From: Orbilia blumenaviensis
Lineage: Eukaryota > Ascomycota > Orbiliomycetes > Orbiliales > Orbiliaceae
Length of the DNA stretch: 64,000 nucleotides
Direction: 5' to 3'
NCBI GenBank assembly: GCA_036872755.1
Contig: JAVHNS010000001.1
Span: 868,001 to 932,000, forward strand
The notes below the pieces were generated by a model that was not told the origin of the DNA, made no database searches, and saw only the letters and a program-made list of their open reading frames with translations. Below are positions 34,524 through 46,445 of the stretch, in pieces. The position numbers and the translations under genes were made by a program. The first letter of the stretch is position 1; every line of letters begins with the position of its first letter.

Positions 34524-36131
34524 ATGGACAGAAAAACGCCTTCCCTCCCTTTCCTTCCTTATGATGTCCTTCACTTAATCTTTACCCAACTTGAAAAATT
34601 CCGTGCCGAAGCCTGCAAGCCACCCCGAGGCCGGCCTGAAATCCCAACAAACACAACACAGGTTGGATTTGCATATTACCGCCCGCTCAGACAGCTTGCA
34701 CCTCTCCCTCCGAAGAAACCGCATGACTCGCCCCGTCGTGCTGAAAAATGGAGAATTGATCATTATAATGCTACTGGCTCCAGTGGAGGAGAAAATGCTG
34801 CACCGGCACCTTTTGAAGGCGCATCAATCTTCGATGGGCTGTCGAGGACGTGTAAAGCTTTGAGAGAGCTTTGTGCTCCATATATTTTCAAGAACGTGGT
34901 TCTCGCTTCCGATGATTGTCTGACGCTTGATCGTATTGAATTCTATGCGAGTGAGAAGGCGGAATGGATGTTGAAGCATATTCGGTATGTTGAATTTCTA
35001 TATTTTTGGATACACAGGCATAGCGTCGGGTCCTCTAGTCCTTGGACCGGTTTTTATTTTACGCCAGGAATACATACTATAGATGAAGAGTAGGAACATT
35101 GGAGTTATAATCAATCGGTAACTATCATTATTTACAATTGAGAGTCACAATTAACAATTAATAACATCAGATCATTCCGTCTCATGGCGACAAATGTGAC
35201 TTGGCCGAACTCTCTCGGTTCCAGGACTCCGGATGAGCTTTATCCAGCTTACGTCTCAACCTTGATCCGCCTCATCCACTCAATCCCATATCTGAAAACA
35301 CTGGACTTCATTGTTGAACCTCGTGGACTAGTGTCGGAGTTCAAGCATCAACTAACCACAGCCGAACCTCCAATAACCTTCCCCACAGTCAAGAGCGTCT
35401 ATATAAACACTGACAACGAATATATCCTGCCCCTCCTTTCCTCGCCAGAAGCTGGCGGCCTTGAGGCTTTTGAATATACGTCACCTCACTCCATCAAGTC
35501 CCCCAACAAAGTAACCTTTTCAACTATTGGCGCTAGCATCGAAGAAAAGGAAACCGGATTATTCGGGGGTATGCCCGACGCCAGAGCTGTAGGGGTAATC
35601 AAAGGGCTATCTGGGATGAAGATGAATAACAGCTTGAGAAAGATCACTTTAGCTGCCTTTATTAGCGATAGTGGGATTGTAGAGATGGCTAAAGCAGGGA
35701 TACTAGAGAATGTTAGGGAGCTGGTGCTGCTATACGGTGTTGCTTCTGTAAGTCTATCCCATTGCAAAAAGAAAACACTCGTTGGATCAGAAGGTCATTA
35801 ATATTTGAAAATGATAAAAAAGAGCTGCGCGAGCTCCCTGTCACATCTTCCAAACCTTCGGTATATCCGGTTTGGTCAAGACGATGTACCTATTTCGGCC
35901 AAAAACCCACATTGCTACATGTCCCGCCGGGAACTATTGACGGTAGCCCGTAATGCCACAAAGATGGAAGAAGTATGGCACCGTAACCGCTTCGTATGCC
36001 ACGTCAAGCGACTGGTCGGTGAGGGGTATGGTGGGACAGAGATTGATGAGAATGAAACCTGGTGGATGGATACTTGGGCGCCGGACGGGGTGGGTAATAA
36101 GAATGTTATTAGTGGTGGGTGGTTAGGTTAA
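34524..36131 (+). CDS. F-box protein
   Basis: Three exons, 34524-34984, 35171-35747 and 35823-36131, give 448 residues with closed phases. Translation starts at the ATG at 34524 (MDRKTP). The N-terminus PSLPFLPYDVLHLIFTQL is an F-box start; the F-box helices resume after a proline- and glycine-rich insert with LSRTCKALRELCAPYIFKNVVL. The rest is leucine-rich with LRR-like spacing (SLRKITLAAF, LPNLRYIRF) but no clear repeat count. F-box proteins recruit substrates to SCF ubiquitin ligases through Skp1. The substrate is unknown. It lies 740 nt upstream of an orphan F-box-like gene on the same strand; whether the two are related beyond the F-box start is unclear. Confidence 0.72.
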
Positions 36132-36868
36132 TTGACTTCTTTTGTTATTTTTTTCTCTTTTAGGTGGGAAATCCAGGGGATCGTTAGTCCTTTCTGGATT
36201 AATTATAATTCTTCATTCGGGCTTGAATGTTGATATCTGGTATCGGTGCTTTGGCGGAAAGTACTTTTCAGGGTTTCTTCGTCGTGTAACTGACTATGGA
36301 GTAAGTTTTGGGTACTGGTAATTTGTATGAGTTTGTTGGATTTTGGAGGCTTGACAACACGTTTAACATAATGCCCAGTCCTGTACACTAAGTGAATCTC
36401 ACAATGGAAGTATATGACATCCATAGATTGTATCACAACAGTCTTCAAGATTAAAACAGACTTTTTTCGTATACATAGATTCCAAATTTTTCTCTTGGAT
36501 GAATAGTTAGTAGTGCGCGTATTTATACAAAACCTCAATCAGGTATTACAAAGTATAATGTCTGCAGAGGACAAGATAATGAATTTGAATGACATTGGTT
36601 TCACGTCCACAGCCCAAGGCTCGAGCTCCAATTGCCAAAACAAATTGATGGGGTAACGTCATGTTCTTGCTAAGTTTGCGGTACAATTAAACCCTCATGG
36701 GCGGTACCCGTTACTATAAATTGGGGAATTCATTCGTACCTTCTCTCCGTCTTTCTAGTTCCACCGCAGTTAAGACACGTCTTACATTCGTGCACTCGTA
36801 AAGAACCTTCTTTTACAAAACTCAACAGTCACGTTCATTACATTTATCTTTGAGAGTCTTCATTGAAA
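36132..36868. other. Intergenic region between two F-box-type genes
   Basis: A 737-nt gap with AT-rich sequence, no supported gene; a minus-strand frame at 36203-36538 has no recognisable content. Promoter of the downstream gene. Confidence 0.4.
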
Positions 36869-38206
36869 ATGGAGGATTGGTTCGTTATCTTTATTCCTTC
36901 CCTCCTATATCTCTACTAACTCGGTCATCATGTGAATCTTTATTATAGTTCGGTTGAGGCGCCCGTTGTTCTAATGGAGAAACCAACGTTGTTCAAAATC
37001 CCCTATGAGATTCAGTACAAGATTTTGTCCGATGCTCTGGGTCCAACTGTCGACTTTGTCGTCAAGTCGCCAGTTCAATCAAAGGAATGGCGTGATAAGT
37101 ATGGTGTCGGGGCATGGGGGTCAACTAAGGTATGTCATTATTTCATAATTTACTCATACGAATACTTATATAGAAAAATACGATTAGGGTGCTTTTGTGT
37201 GTATATGGTCCAGATAAGTATGCGTACTGGGAAAGTTATTGATAAGCTAACTATGTCTTCTTTTCTTTAATTATTTTAGTCCTTCGGTCGTCTTTTGCAC
37301 CTGCTCTACCCGCGAGTCATTCCCACAAAGGTCCCAACGGCCCTTCTGCTTGTCTCTAGTGGGTTTTCACACATAGTCCAAACTGTAGCAGCAGGAATGG
37401 ATACAATCAGCGCAAAGATTCAAGACGAAATTTCCGAAGACATGGTAATTGGCGACTCCCCGGCCGATACCAAAGCGCAATAGGGAGCGACATTCGGAAA
37501 ATTTTGGAATGATGAAAAACCAAGCAGGATCATCTTCGCAGGCTACCCGTGTCACGTTACAATGGCTTTGTTTCAAGTAGCTGATTTGACTTCCGTCAGA
37601 AACATCTATTTGACAAAAGGGATGACGAGCTGGGGATACCCCGGGTTCGACGATTGGTGGTGCTCCGATGGGTACCCCCAACGATTCCGCGGTATAGATG
37701 AAACGGGTTTTAAGACCGCGTGTTTCTTTCATCGTCATTTTCTCTGCCTTGAGACTGTTGCTCTTGGGTTCAAAAAGATGAAGCGTTCGCATAAGAATGA
37801 TAATCCTATCATTCAATTGCTGCAATGGCTTGCTATGAGTCCGCACACTCTTGATACTTTGAGTGAGAATAACCAGGCTCGAGGCAAATTGGCTCGCTAT
37901 CCACCACGGTTCAGAAGGCTTGAGCTGGTCTTTGAGAAAAAGGGAAAGGAAATCGACAACCCTTTGGATCTAGACAGCTACCTCTCGCCTCCAAATGGCT
38001 TCAAGTGGGTCCAGACAAGAGTTTCCGACGACTTTATCACGAAACGAGGTCGATATATCAACGACTGGAACTACTTCAAGAAGATGGAAGCTCAGGAAGA
38101 GGAGGAAGGTGATATTATGCGCGTCGAGATGGAACGTATTCAAGAAATCGACTGGACCGACTTCCTGGATACATTTCCGGAGTCGATTTCTACTGTTTTT
38201 GAATAG
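36869..38206 (+). pseudogene. Orphan F-box-like gene with an in-frame stop (paralogue of 23082-24751)
   Basis: Exons 36869-36879 (11 nt, MED plus two bases), 36949-37129 and 37280-38206 form one frame of 372 codons interrupted by a single TAG at 37481-37483 (codon 132). The conserved start FKIPYEIQYKILSDAL and VKSPVQSKEW match the paralogue, as does the intron before exon 3. After the stop the frame continues intact for 240 codons with IIFAGY and KRGRYINDW, also shared. Three readings are possible: a recent pseudogene, a 39-nt mini-intron (37445-37483, GTAATT...CAATAG, in frame) that would remove the stop, or readthrough. A 39-nt intron would be shorter than any other in this window. Intact downstream coding suggests the break is young or spliced out. 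Confidence 0.6.
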
Positions 38207-39617
38207 TCCTTTTTTCAATTCCGTGTCTTCAAGGCAAAGAATTGTAAAGGCGTGATTGCACATCCTGCTTCTCTTTCTATGAAATATCCTGCTTTGTTAT
38301 CTTCTGGACGATTTCTGACAGATGGATTTCACTTTATAGATTCTAAATTGCCATAACTGGTGAATTTTAGTCTCGCTTCAAGGTGTATCCGCATGTTGTC
38401 TCCAGAACCTTTTTTATACAATCCCCGTTTGTTCTATTGTTTTTTGTTTAAGCTCGGCTTCCATAGCATCTACAATCAGTTTGCTATAGCTAGGCTACAT
38501 ACAAGCATCATTAGAACCCCCAGATACATCAAATAAATTTTGTTTTTTTAAAAAAAATCGTTTTCAATCATGCAGCCTGTGTCCGTCTAGATATGTGTAA
38601 CAGTGCCCTATAACAACATCTAAATTCTAAAACGGAGATATAAACTAAGACCCCCCACGATCTTTTCCGTCCTTCCGTGTCTCAGGAACCACCATTCCTT
38701 CTCCCCTTGGTCGATCGCAACCAAACGAACATTCTTCGGTTAGAGGCATTTGTATCATGTCTTTCAGGATGCTAGGGGTTTAGTGCCGGGACTCAACGTT
38801 CCTTCCCCGGACATACCATACCAGGCTAATTAACCCGGTTTATGAATTCAGACTAGGGAGCGGGAGCAGATATATAGAAGATATGCGAATCTAGAAGGCT
38901 CCAGAAAGTACGGGAAAGTCGGAGATTCTACTGCATACGGTGGGTAGAATTTGAAAGCGATGACAATTAAGGGATCAGAATATTTGCGTGGTGACTAGAA
39001 AAGTCCTCGTATACTATACATGATCAATGATGAGACTAAAAGTTACTACGATATCGCATAGGACAAAAGTTTGTTTTGAAGGTTGTATCATTAGACCTCC
39101 ATCATTGGATGTATTATAGTTAATTACACATGACCAAGCCCGCCGATATTAAGAACGGCGTGCTCTCATCTAAGCCTTAAGGCCTTAAAAATATATGTAC
39201 ACTGAAGAAAAAACTGTATGAATGAAAAAATAAAGGATACGGTGGTCGACTTTGGCCGCGATTCCATCGATCCTCTATCGCTCGCACTTGACTTTTTTCT
39301 TTCGAATATTCTCTGCACTTAACGAAGTGCATGCGTTGCGAATTCGAGATTGTCGTAGAGGTTGCGAGCGAATCAAAAAGGATCCGGGTAGTAGTCTTGA
39401 ATTTGCGACCCTTTCCCCACGGATTATGCCTTACTAGGAACCCCTCATTATCGCCATGTGGCATGATCCCAGTCAAAAAAAGAGGAAACCTATGTGGCCC
39501 AGGCACTGACTAAAATGGCCTGTTATGCATCTGTCGTATCCGCTCCAAGATATCAAAGGATGGAGCGTCGTTTAGTGAAAAAAATTGTTCGATGGGCCGA
39601 CTGTAAGATATCGCGCC
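38207..39617. other. Convergent intergenic region without a supported gene
   Basis: 1.4 kb between two convergent genes, unusually long for 3' ends only. Short frames on both strands have no content I recognise. No tRNA-like B box was seen. Confidence 0.4.
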
Positions 39618-40515
39618 TTACTCGATCCTTGGTGGCGGACTCCTGCCTTCCCTCCCCTTCCTGTCGCCTGGACTCAGACTCCTCTCCGCAAGTCTCCTAA
39701 GTCCCTTAACGATATCCAGCATCTTGTCTCTGGCCTTTCTCGCATCCCACTTCTTCCCCCTCAAGCTCATATTTACTTCTTTGCCCTCAGGGGTGTTTAA
39801 TAACCTCTCCACCAGCAGGTATCGCATATTCATGCATACATGCACACCACAGTCGTAGGAATTCCCCTGTTGGGGTGTATCATCGTCCAGCTCGTAGAAA
39901 TTGAGGGGATACCCCACCCATTCCTCAACCTTCGCTGCGACTTCTCTTGCATGCCGTCTGTTGGAACCACCTAGGGAATCGTAATGAAATGCGACTCTGT
40001 CTTTGATGCTAACGACGAGTAGTGACCAATGGCTGCCTCCTTCTGCGAGGCCTGGATCTCGATTGTCGTTTATCGGAAGGAATATATGTGTTGCAGATGT
40101 TATTGATGGGAGGGCGGAAATGATGTTTAGGATGGAAGATTCTACACGTAGGAGGAAGACCATTGATGGGCGGAGGAGAAGAATGCCATTGCAATCTGAA
40201 TGGGATAGAAATTCATGCTCGAGGTATTCTTCCCAGAAAGCGATGTTGTTATCTGTTAACCAGTCGTTTTCGAGGCAGTTTATGTCCTCCTGGTACAGGC
40301 AAATATCATGATCTGTTTTTTTGGTAAGAACAAACAAAGTCAGGGCCACCTTCCAAATTTTGCAATGGTCTGGTAGTGGGAAAAAGAAGAAAGAAGTACT
40401 TACAGCTTAAGTAAGGCATGTCTGCTCTTAATCGATCACCACTTCGTCCGACCCGGTCACGGAGCGAGTCCAGTGCACCGGATAGACGGTTCCGACTCCT
40501 TGTGCGCATGTGCAT
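39618..40515 (-). CDS. C48 (Ulp1-type) cysteine protease, deneddylase-like (DEN1/SENP8)
   Basis: Two exons, 40515-40404 and 40312-39618, give 268 residues. The catalytic set is visible: His in GGSHWSLLVV, Asp in FHYDSLGG, Gln in PQQGNSYDCG, and Cys in NSYDCGVHVCMNM. The substrate-side block CLENDWLTDNNIAFWEEYLE matches the SENP8/NEP family. Length is near the SENP8 norm (about 210-270 aa), so removal of NEDD8 from cullins is a better guess than SUMO cleavage, but this is inference. The C-terminus adds an Arg/Lys-rich tail. The frame stays open upstream to 40845 and looks coding (Tyr/Asp-rich, 40516-40725) but has no ATG, so a further 5' exon may be missing from my model. Confidence 0.82.
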
Positions 40516-42081
40516 CGCAACATCAGCGAACGCACTGGGAGAGATGTAAGGGAGGAGGTCGTAGAGGTAGGAGATAGAGTCGGAAAGGTAGTTGTTTTGG
40601 AAATCCTCGTCGTAAGAATAATCATATGCCAAATCGTAGTCGTAGTATTCTTCTGGGTCGAGGTCTCCGAAGGCGAGGGGATCAAGGTTGTATTTGTGGA
40701 GGGTCGCCAGTTTGGAAGATTTCAAAGGGTAATGTTGGTGATAGTAATAAGTAATGTTGATGACGACGATGATGATGTTGTAGAAGAGAAAAAAAAGGAA
40801 TCGAATGACGATGAGGGAGAGAAAGAGGAATAGGTAGCAGTATTAGTAGTAAGTAGTGCGTGCGCTAGGTGCGTATTCCAAGTATTCGAGAAGGTCGAGC
40901 TGGGCTGGGGCAATTGGCAAGCGCAGGTCAACGGCGGGCAACCGGGCGGGTGACTGCAGCAGGAACCAAGAAAAAGTGTTGTGATGACGACGAGACCAGC
41001 CAGAACAGGTTATGAATCGTGCAGGCTTGGACAGGACTGACTGTGACTGGATACTTCTCTCGTTATAAAAATATAAGGGTAAGGATAAGTATAGCAGTAG
41101 ATGGCAGATATAGCAGATGCAATGGCCACGGGATGGAGTAATTAAATAAGTATGTAGATTAAAATAAATACGAGGAGATGCGTATTATTATGATCGATCG
41201 AATGACTTGCTCGCGGTAATGCAGGTAATACACCACTTTCAGCGCTGCTCTTGCTTTGCCCCTACCTTACCGGTGCTTAAGTATGAAATGCACGAGGTAT
41301 TTAGGACATACTTGGGCACCGTCCTCCCATGGGCTTCTGTAAATTCCGTATAGCAACTATAGGCTTCCCCGCAAGGCAAGGACGCAGCGGATATCGGTAT
41401 CATGTATGTAGGTATAATGCATGCAGGTAAAGCATAGAACACTCACGAAGTAGGTACTCTTAGGCACCGCCCTAACCGGATCCTGCCCAGGTCTCCTGCA
41501 TGCCAGAAGGGGGCTTGTCCGTAATCCTTAACCTGATTCGACCCGGTATCAGTACAAGGCTGGCCATTGGGCGTTTGCCCGACTCGCTTGCAGCTGAAGT
41601 AAGGGAAATGCAATGTACGGTGACTGTGACGGGTCCGGTCATTCGCTATTATCCAAGCACCAAGGCAGGAAGCGGGCAAACCAAGCCGAGAATAGCAGCT
41701 GTAGCGTCTCCATCCGGTCTGAAGATGCTACCGTTGCTTGGACCTGTCCTTGGATTGGTGATCCACCCCCTCTGCAGCTTTGAAAAATAATTAAATAGAA
41801 AATGAGATCATACTTTCGATGTCCAGTAACTCCTTGCCCTGATCCAAGACCCAACCAGCCAGATAACCTGTAACAAAAAAAAAAAAAAAAAAAAAAAGGA
41901 AAAGGAAAAGGGAAAAAATGAATAAAATGAGATACAATATGTAAGAGGGAAAGAAGGAAAGAAAGGGGGAAAGAAACAGGGAAAGGAGTGATTGATCACG
42001 AGCGAGAGGGGAGGAAATAAGTGAGAGATAGCTATCGAGGGAGAAATACTCCACACAGAAAAAACGACGATAAAGGGAAGG
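40516..42081. other. Promoter of the C48 protease gene and 3' region of the TM gene
   Basis: Apart from the possible extra coding part at 40516-40725, no gene is supported. It holds an A22 run (41876-41897) followed by a purine-rich tract to about 42020, which on the minus strand is the pyrimidine-rich 3' side of the two-TM gene. Confidence 0.4.
41876..42020. repeat. A22 run with adjoining purine-rich tract
   Basis: A homopolymer of 22 A passes into GGAAAA and GGAAAG repeats. It is non-coding and lies downstream of a minus-strand gene. Confidence 0.7.
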
Positions 42082-42900
42082 TCAGACGAAACCCAGCAAT
42101 TGTTTAAACTTCAGATATGTCGCCCAGCAGAGCAGGCCGAACCCGATGCTAAACGCACCCATCCCTAACAACACCCTGTTCTGGATAGAAAACGCCTCTG
42201 CCGAACAATTAGCATATTGTATTTCACGTAGTACATGCTCATAACATTATTTTCGGGACGGGTCCTAATTGATTGGGTCAATTAGGATGGAAACAGAACA
42301 GAATAAAAGGCTTACCAGCGCTCAGACTTCGTGCCTCTCGCTGTTTCTCCGCCAGCGTTTTGATTTCCAGGACTTTGGCCTCATCTCGCTCGCCACCGTC
42401 CTCCGAATAACTGCTGCCCCGCCGGCTGCTCGGTGCCGAATCGCTATCGTGTTCGAAACCACTTGTGCTCCCCGAATAAGGCTCTGTAGCCGATCTTAAA
42501 CCATCCCTGGGAGACCGAGGTATCTTCCAGTATAGCGAAAAGTATAGCAGCCGACGTCGGTTTGTAAGGGCCCCGTGCTGCCTGTCCTCTTCCAGCCTAC
42601 GTTTTCGGTCGACGATAGCGAGGGATAGTATGAACGAGAGAAACAGGATCGGTGCAAGGATTGTCTGTAACCACTCATATGATCAATTAGCAATGCATTT
42701 TCATCAGGATTGAGTCACAAAATTAAAATATAGAAAGCCAAAGAAGGCATTCGTACCCTCGTGAGAAAATTATCCTTTGCGAAGCTGGGACTGTCCGAAT
42801 CGTCGGTTGTCTGGATCTTTGCTGGTGCGGATTTTGACCGTAGCAGTGATGACGCAGGGGAGGACCGCCCCGAGGATTCTACGCTTGTTGATGTCATCAT
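42082..42900 (-). CDS. Conserved fungal protein with two transmembrane segments
   Basis: Three exons, 42900-42757, 42664-42316 and 42197-42082, give 202 residues; phases close and each intron has standard ends. The first 45 residues are Ser/Thr-rich and cytosolic-looking. TM1 (TILAPILFLSFILSLAIV, 49-66) is followed by DRKRRLEEDR, a charged, serine-rich loop (to about 160) and TM2 in exon 3 (LLGMGAFSIGFGLLCWATYL). The block FLTRTILAPILFLSFILSL resembles conserved hypothetical proteins of other Pezizomycotina, but I cannot name a family. No function is proposed. The first ATG of a MetMet pair is used. Confidence 0.68.
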
Positions 42901-44425
42901 GGTCGCGTGTTGGGCGAACCCCACCACGGGGTGATAGTGATAAGATTAGATAGTTACTGGAAGTGAGTGCTTAAAATCGGCAGTGTTTTAGAAATGGAAG
43001 TAGGCAGTATAATAGTAGCGATCTGAAGGAGAAGAAGGAAGATGATATCGGTGTTCACATGGGATGGGATGGGGGGTGGTTGGAGAGAGAGCTAATGGGG
43101 TTTCGGGGAGTTTAGGAGATTATTAAATTGAAGGTCGCAATTGAAAGGGCCGGGCAATTGCAGGTCAAGTTAAGTTAACCTGAGACCGAACCATGAAACG
43201 ATCATCGAATATGCTCCCCCCAACGGCTCTTATAGATGGCGTGCAACTTCATTCTATTCTTAAACCCCCTCCCACGCGGGCTCGAATAACTGGTTACGGG
43301 AATTAAGTCACTAGAGGTAAGCTCCAACTTCATCGCCTCATCACCACTTAAAGCACTTTAACGTATATAATTAACAACAACTAACCATCGGTTGATTCGA
43401 TTGATACTAGTGTACGCGTATCGATTCCGGGTCCGGGAAAGGATACTCAAATCTACCGTTTCCCGTTTCACAAAGATTAAAAGTCTATCGGGCTTTCCTT
43501 GAAACATGACCACGCGCAAACGTAGGCCAGCGAGGCCGTGTGAGGATTCATGATTAATCATGGTTGCAGATCGGAGCTACGGCCTCCCGCCGCCTCGACG
43601 ATGACATACCTGGCCTGACCGACATGGTTTATTCGGCAACTAAAATGTTGGGTGCATGCGGGTGCCATTTGCTATTTCTGGGGGGGGGATCAAGCCCAGC
43701 AGGCCTCAGACTTGGCGAGGGAGCTTGGACTGTGCAAGGGTACCTGGACCCGGTCACTTTTTATCGATTACGAGGTTTCCTCCGTAAGACATATCAATAC
43801 GAGTGTACGGGGTACGATATCGAAGTGGAGTGATGCTGGCAACCGCGACTGATTGCAAAGGTCCTTGGTTTCCAGCCAATGCATCGCGTACGTACGGAAT
43901 CGGACGAAATCACCATGGATCCAATGCAATGGTTTCACCACCTTTGGGCCCAAACCGCAGGGCTCCAGCTAAGCTTGTCTCATTACACACCAAACCGGCT
44001 GTGCGTAATCGGTAGGGTCTGGTTAACGTAACGCTGGGAACTTCTGAGCTTAAGCTTAACCTTAGGAATAAGGGAACCTAGACGGCTTCCGTGGAGACGA
44101 ATACCCTATGTTGTAAAGGGGGGGAAATCCGACACCTAGTTAACGGCTTGCGTACACCTTTTGCTTTGATTCGACCGAAGACAAATGAAGCTAGCGTCGC
44201 AACAAGGGAGCTGCGACTCGAACCGCCACCCATGCCTGCGACATTTTGGAGCTTCGAGGCTGAAGGATTTTGAACCGTTCTGCTCTTCGCCGGCCATCAA
44301 TCCGCCCTTTTTTCGCACAGAAGGGTATTATCTTTCTCCAGATACCATAATCTGGATCCCGTAATCCCGTTGAACGACCGAATTCTTTACATACTGGTCG
44401 CCTGTTTCCCACCACCACCAGCAAA
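42901..44425. other. Divergent promoter region without a supported gene
   Basis: 1.5 kb between the two-TM gene (-) and the proline-rich gene (+). Several short frames, none with recognisable content. No tRNA found; a GGTTCGAGTC string at about 44213-44222 (minus strand) lacks the rest of a tRNA. Confidence 0.4.
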
Positions 44426-46445
44426 ATGGCAACAATGCTAAAACGGATCTTGAAGGGTCGGGATCGGACCTCGAAAGACTACTCAAACCCGAGTTTCCCG
44501 GATCAGACTGGTTTCTCTTCCGGGGGCGCTCCGGGTCCTAAATATCATGGAGGACCTAATACATTTCAATCCACCACTTCGAGTGCCGTACCCGTCGACT
44601 ACGAAAGAGAGCAGCCGGGTTACTCTATGAGTCCTACCAGTGATACCCAATCCCCCTTCGCCGTCGATTATGATAGAATACGTCCCGATGTCGACCCATC
44701 ATTTTACGGCGCCCCTCCAAGGCCACCCCAACAGACTTATGGAAAGAGTAAACCCCCACCGGCCGTCCGATATAACCAACCGGCACCGAAAGATCCATAT
44801 CCGGCGTTTAGCTCGAACCCTGTTGACTACGAAAGCACGCCAACTGCACCGAGCGGCCGTATGGCAAGTGCTCAGGTGGTTGAGTATGATAAGTCTCCGC
44901 CCAGAGCTAGTCAATACTCGGAGTATCCACAACCCACGTCAAATGGTCGCATGGGAAGTGCTCAAGTAGTCGAATATAACAAAGTTGCGCCTAGGCCCAG
45001 CCAATATTCAGACTACCCACCAGCTCAGCCTAAGGATTCAACAGCGACATATTCTCCTGCGGTCTATAAACCTGATCCGCCACCACCAGCTCCAAAGACT
45101 GACCGAATGCAAGGGCCACCAACTTACTCTCCTGCAGTCTATAAGTCTGATCCGCCACCAACAGCCCCAGATACAGGTCGAACACTAGAGCCCCGAGCAT
45201 ACGGACTCGCCCAATATGAACTTCCAGCCACAGCCCCGCAATCACTTGTATCGCCAGCTGTGGTCGATTACACTAGGCAAGCGCCGGTACAATCACCTTA
45301 TGCCCATGAGATGGCGCCACCTTCTCTGGCATCACCGGCAATGGTTAGCTACGGCCAAACCCCAGCTGGGGGCTATCTTTCGATAAACTCACAAATGCAA
45401 TCACAACCTCAAAACCCTGCTCAACAATATCCAAGTTATGGAAACTTCGGCGAGAATGCTGCAAATCAAAGGTTAGTATACCGCTAAGAATGCCGAAACC
45501 TCGCCTCTTTGAAGACTAATATTAGTCGTAGGCCCCCTTATAATTACCAGGAGCACTACGCTCCCTCGGGTGGAAGCCCGACTACTCCCAAATATGCCCA
45601 CCTCAACGAGGCTCAGAAACCCCAGCCCCGTTTTGAAAATAATCATTCAGAATCAGGGAATTCGAGTGCATCTTCATTGTATAGCCCTCCATTCTCCGCC
45701 ACCAGCAACTCAACCGCCCCAACATCAGTATACTCTTTTGATCGCCCCAACTTTATCCCAAACACGCCCAATACCCCGTCAAGACCGAATTTGCCACCAC
45801 GAAATCCACAGGCAACCTCTAGTTTCGGCGACTCCACAGCTACATCCGCCGACGACCCTAATGTATCGAAGTTTGTAGTTCGTTTATTCTGCCAGCGGAA
45901 ACGCGAAGAGGGGGATACACACGAAGAATCGCCGCGGGATATTCGTGAGTTTAGACTCGCAAACCTGGCGCTTATCAAGCTTGCGGCTGGAGCAGAGCGG
46001 TATGTGCTACTTGATGCAGTATTTGGAGAGTTGGATAAGGCGATTGCGCCTTTGTTGGAGAAGCATTGGTACCGTAAGTCTCAATTTTGTTCTTTGCAAA
46101 TCGAATTATGAGGTTTCAAAAGCAGGTTAGCTAATATGACGGTTGGGTAGTCACACTGAACACAACAGTTGAAGACCACTTTGTTCCTGGTGGGAAACAC
46201 GTAGTGGCCATTGGGAAGGTCATGGTAGCGTATAAGGGAACGCAGTCGACTATATATGCAGACTTTAAGAAAGATGAAGATTGTAAGTCACTATACTAAT
46301 TCTAAACAGACACTGTGTAAGAGGGCCACTCGCTAACAGAACACGGTCCATAGACGCGAGATTCAAAATGGAGATGGAATATGCTATGAACACGATCCGA
46401 AATAGCACTTCAGCGAACGCCGAGAAGCCGAAGTATAGGTATTAA
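44426..46445 (+). CDS. Proline/tyrosine-rich repeat protein with a conserved-looking C-terminal domain
   Basis: Four exons, 44426-45471, 45526-46073, 46151-46282 and 46354-46445, give 605 residues. Residues 1-450 are low complexity, with repeated VDY/VVEY cores. Two internal duplications are visible: SAQVVEYDKSPPRASQYSEY versus SAQVVEYNKVAPRPSQYSDY, and TYSPAVYKPDPPPPAP versus TYSPAVYKSDPPPTAP. From about 455 the composition becomes globular (VSKFVVRLFCQRK, REFRLANLALIKLAAGAERY, LDAVFGELDKAIAPLLEKHWY, DHFVPGGKHVVAIGK). I do not recognise the family. There is no signal peptide or TM segment. Scaffold or signalling roles are possible for such proteins, but no function is claimed. Confidence 0.72.

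Noticed and set aside
37130..37279. Coding continuation past 37129 in the orphan gene
   Set aside because: The GTATGT donor and TTTTAG acceptor match the intron position of the paralogue, so the frame read through the intron is spurious.
43900..44320. Possible tRNA on the minus strand near 44.2 kb
   Set aside because: A GGTTCGAGTC string resembles a B box, but no A box, anticodon stem or matching acceptor stem is found around it.
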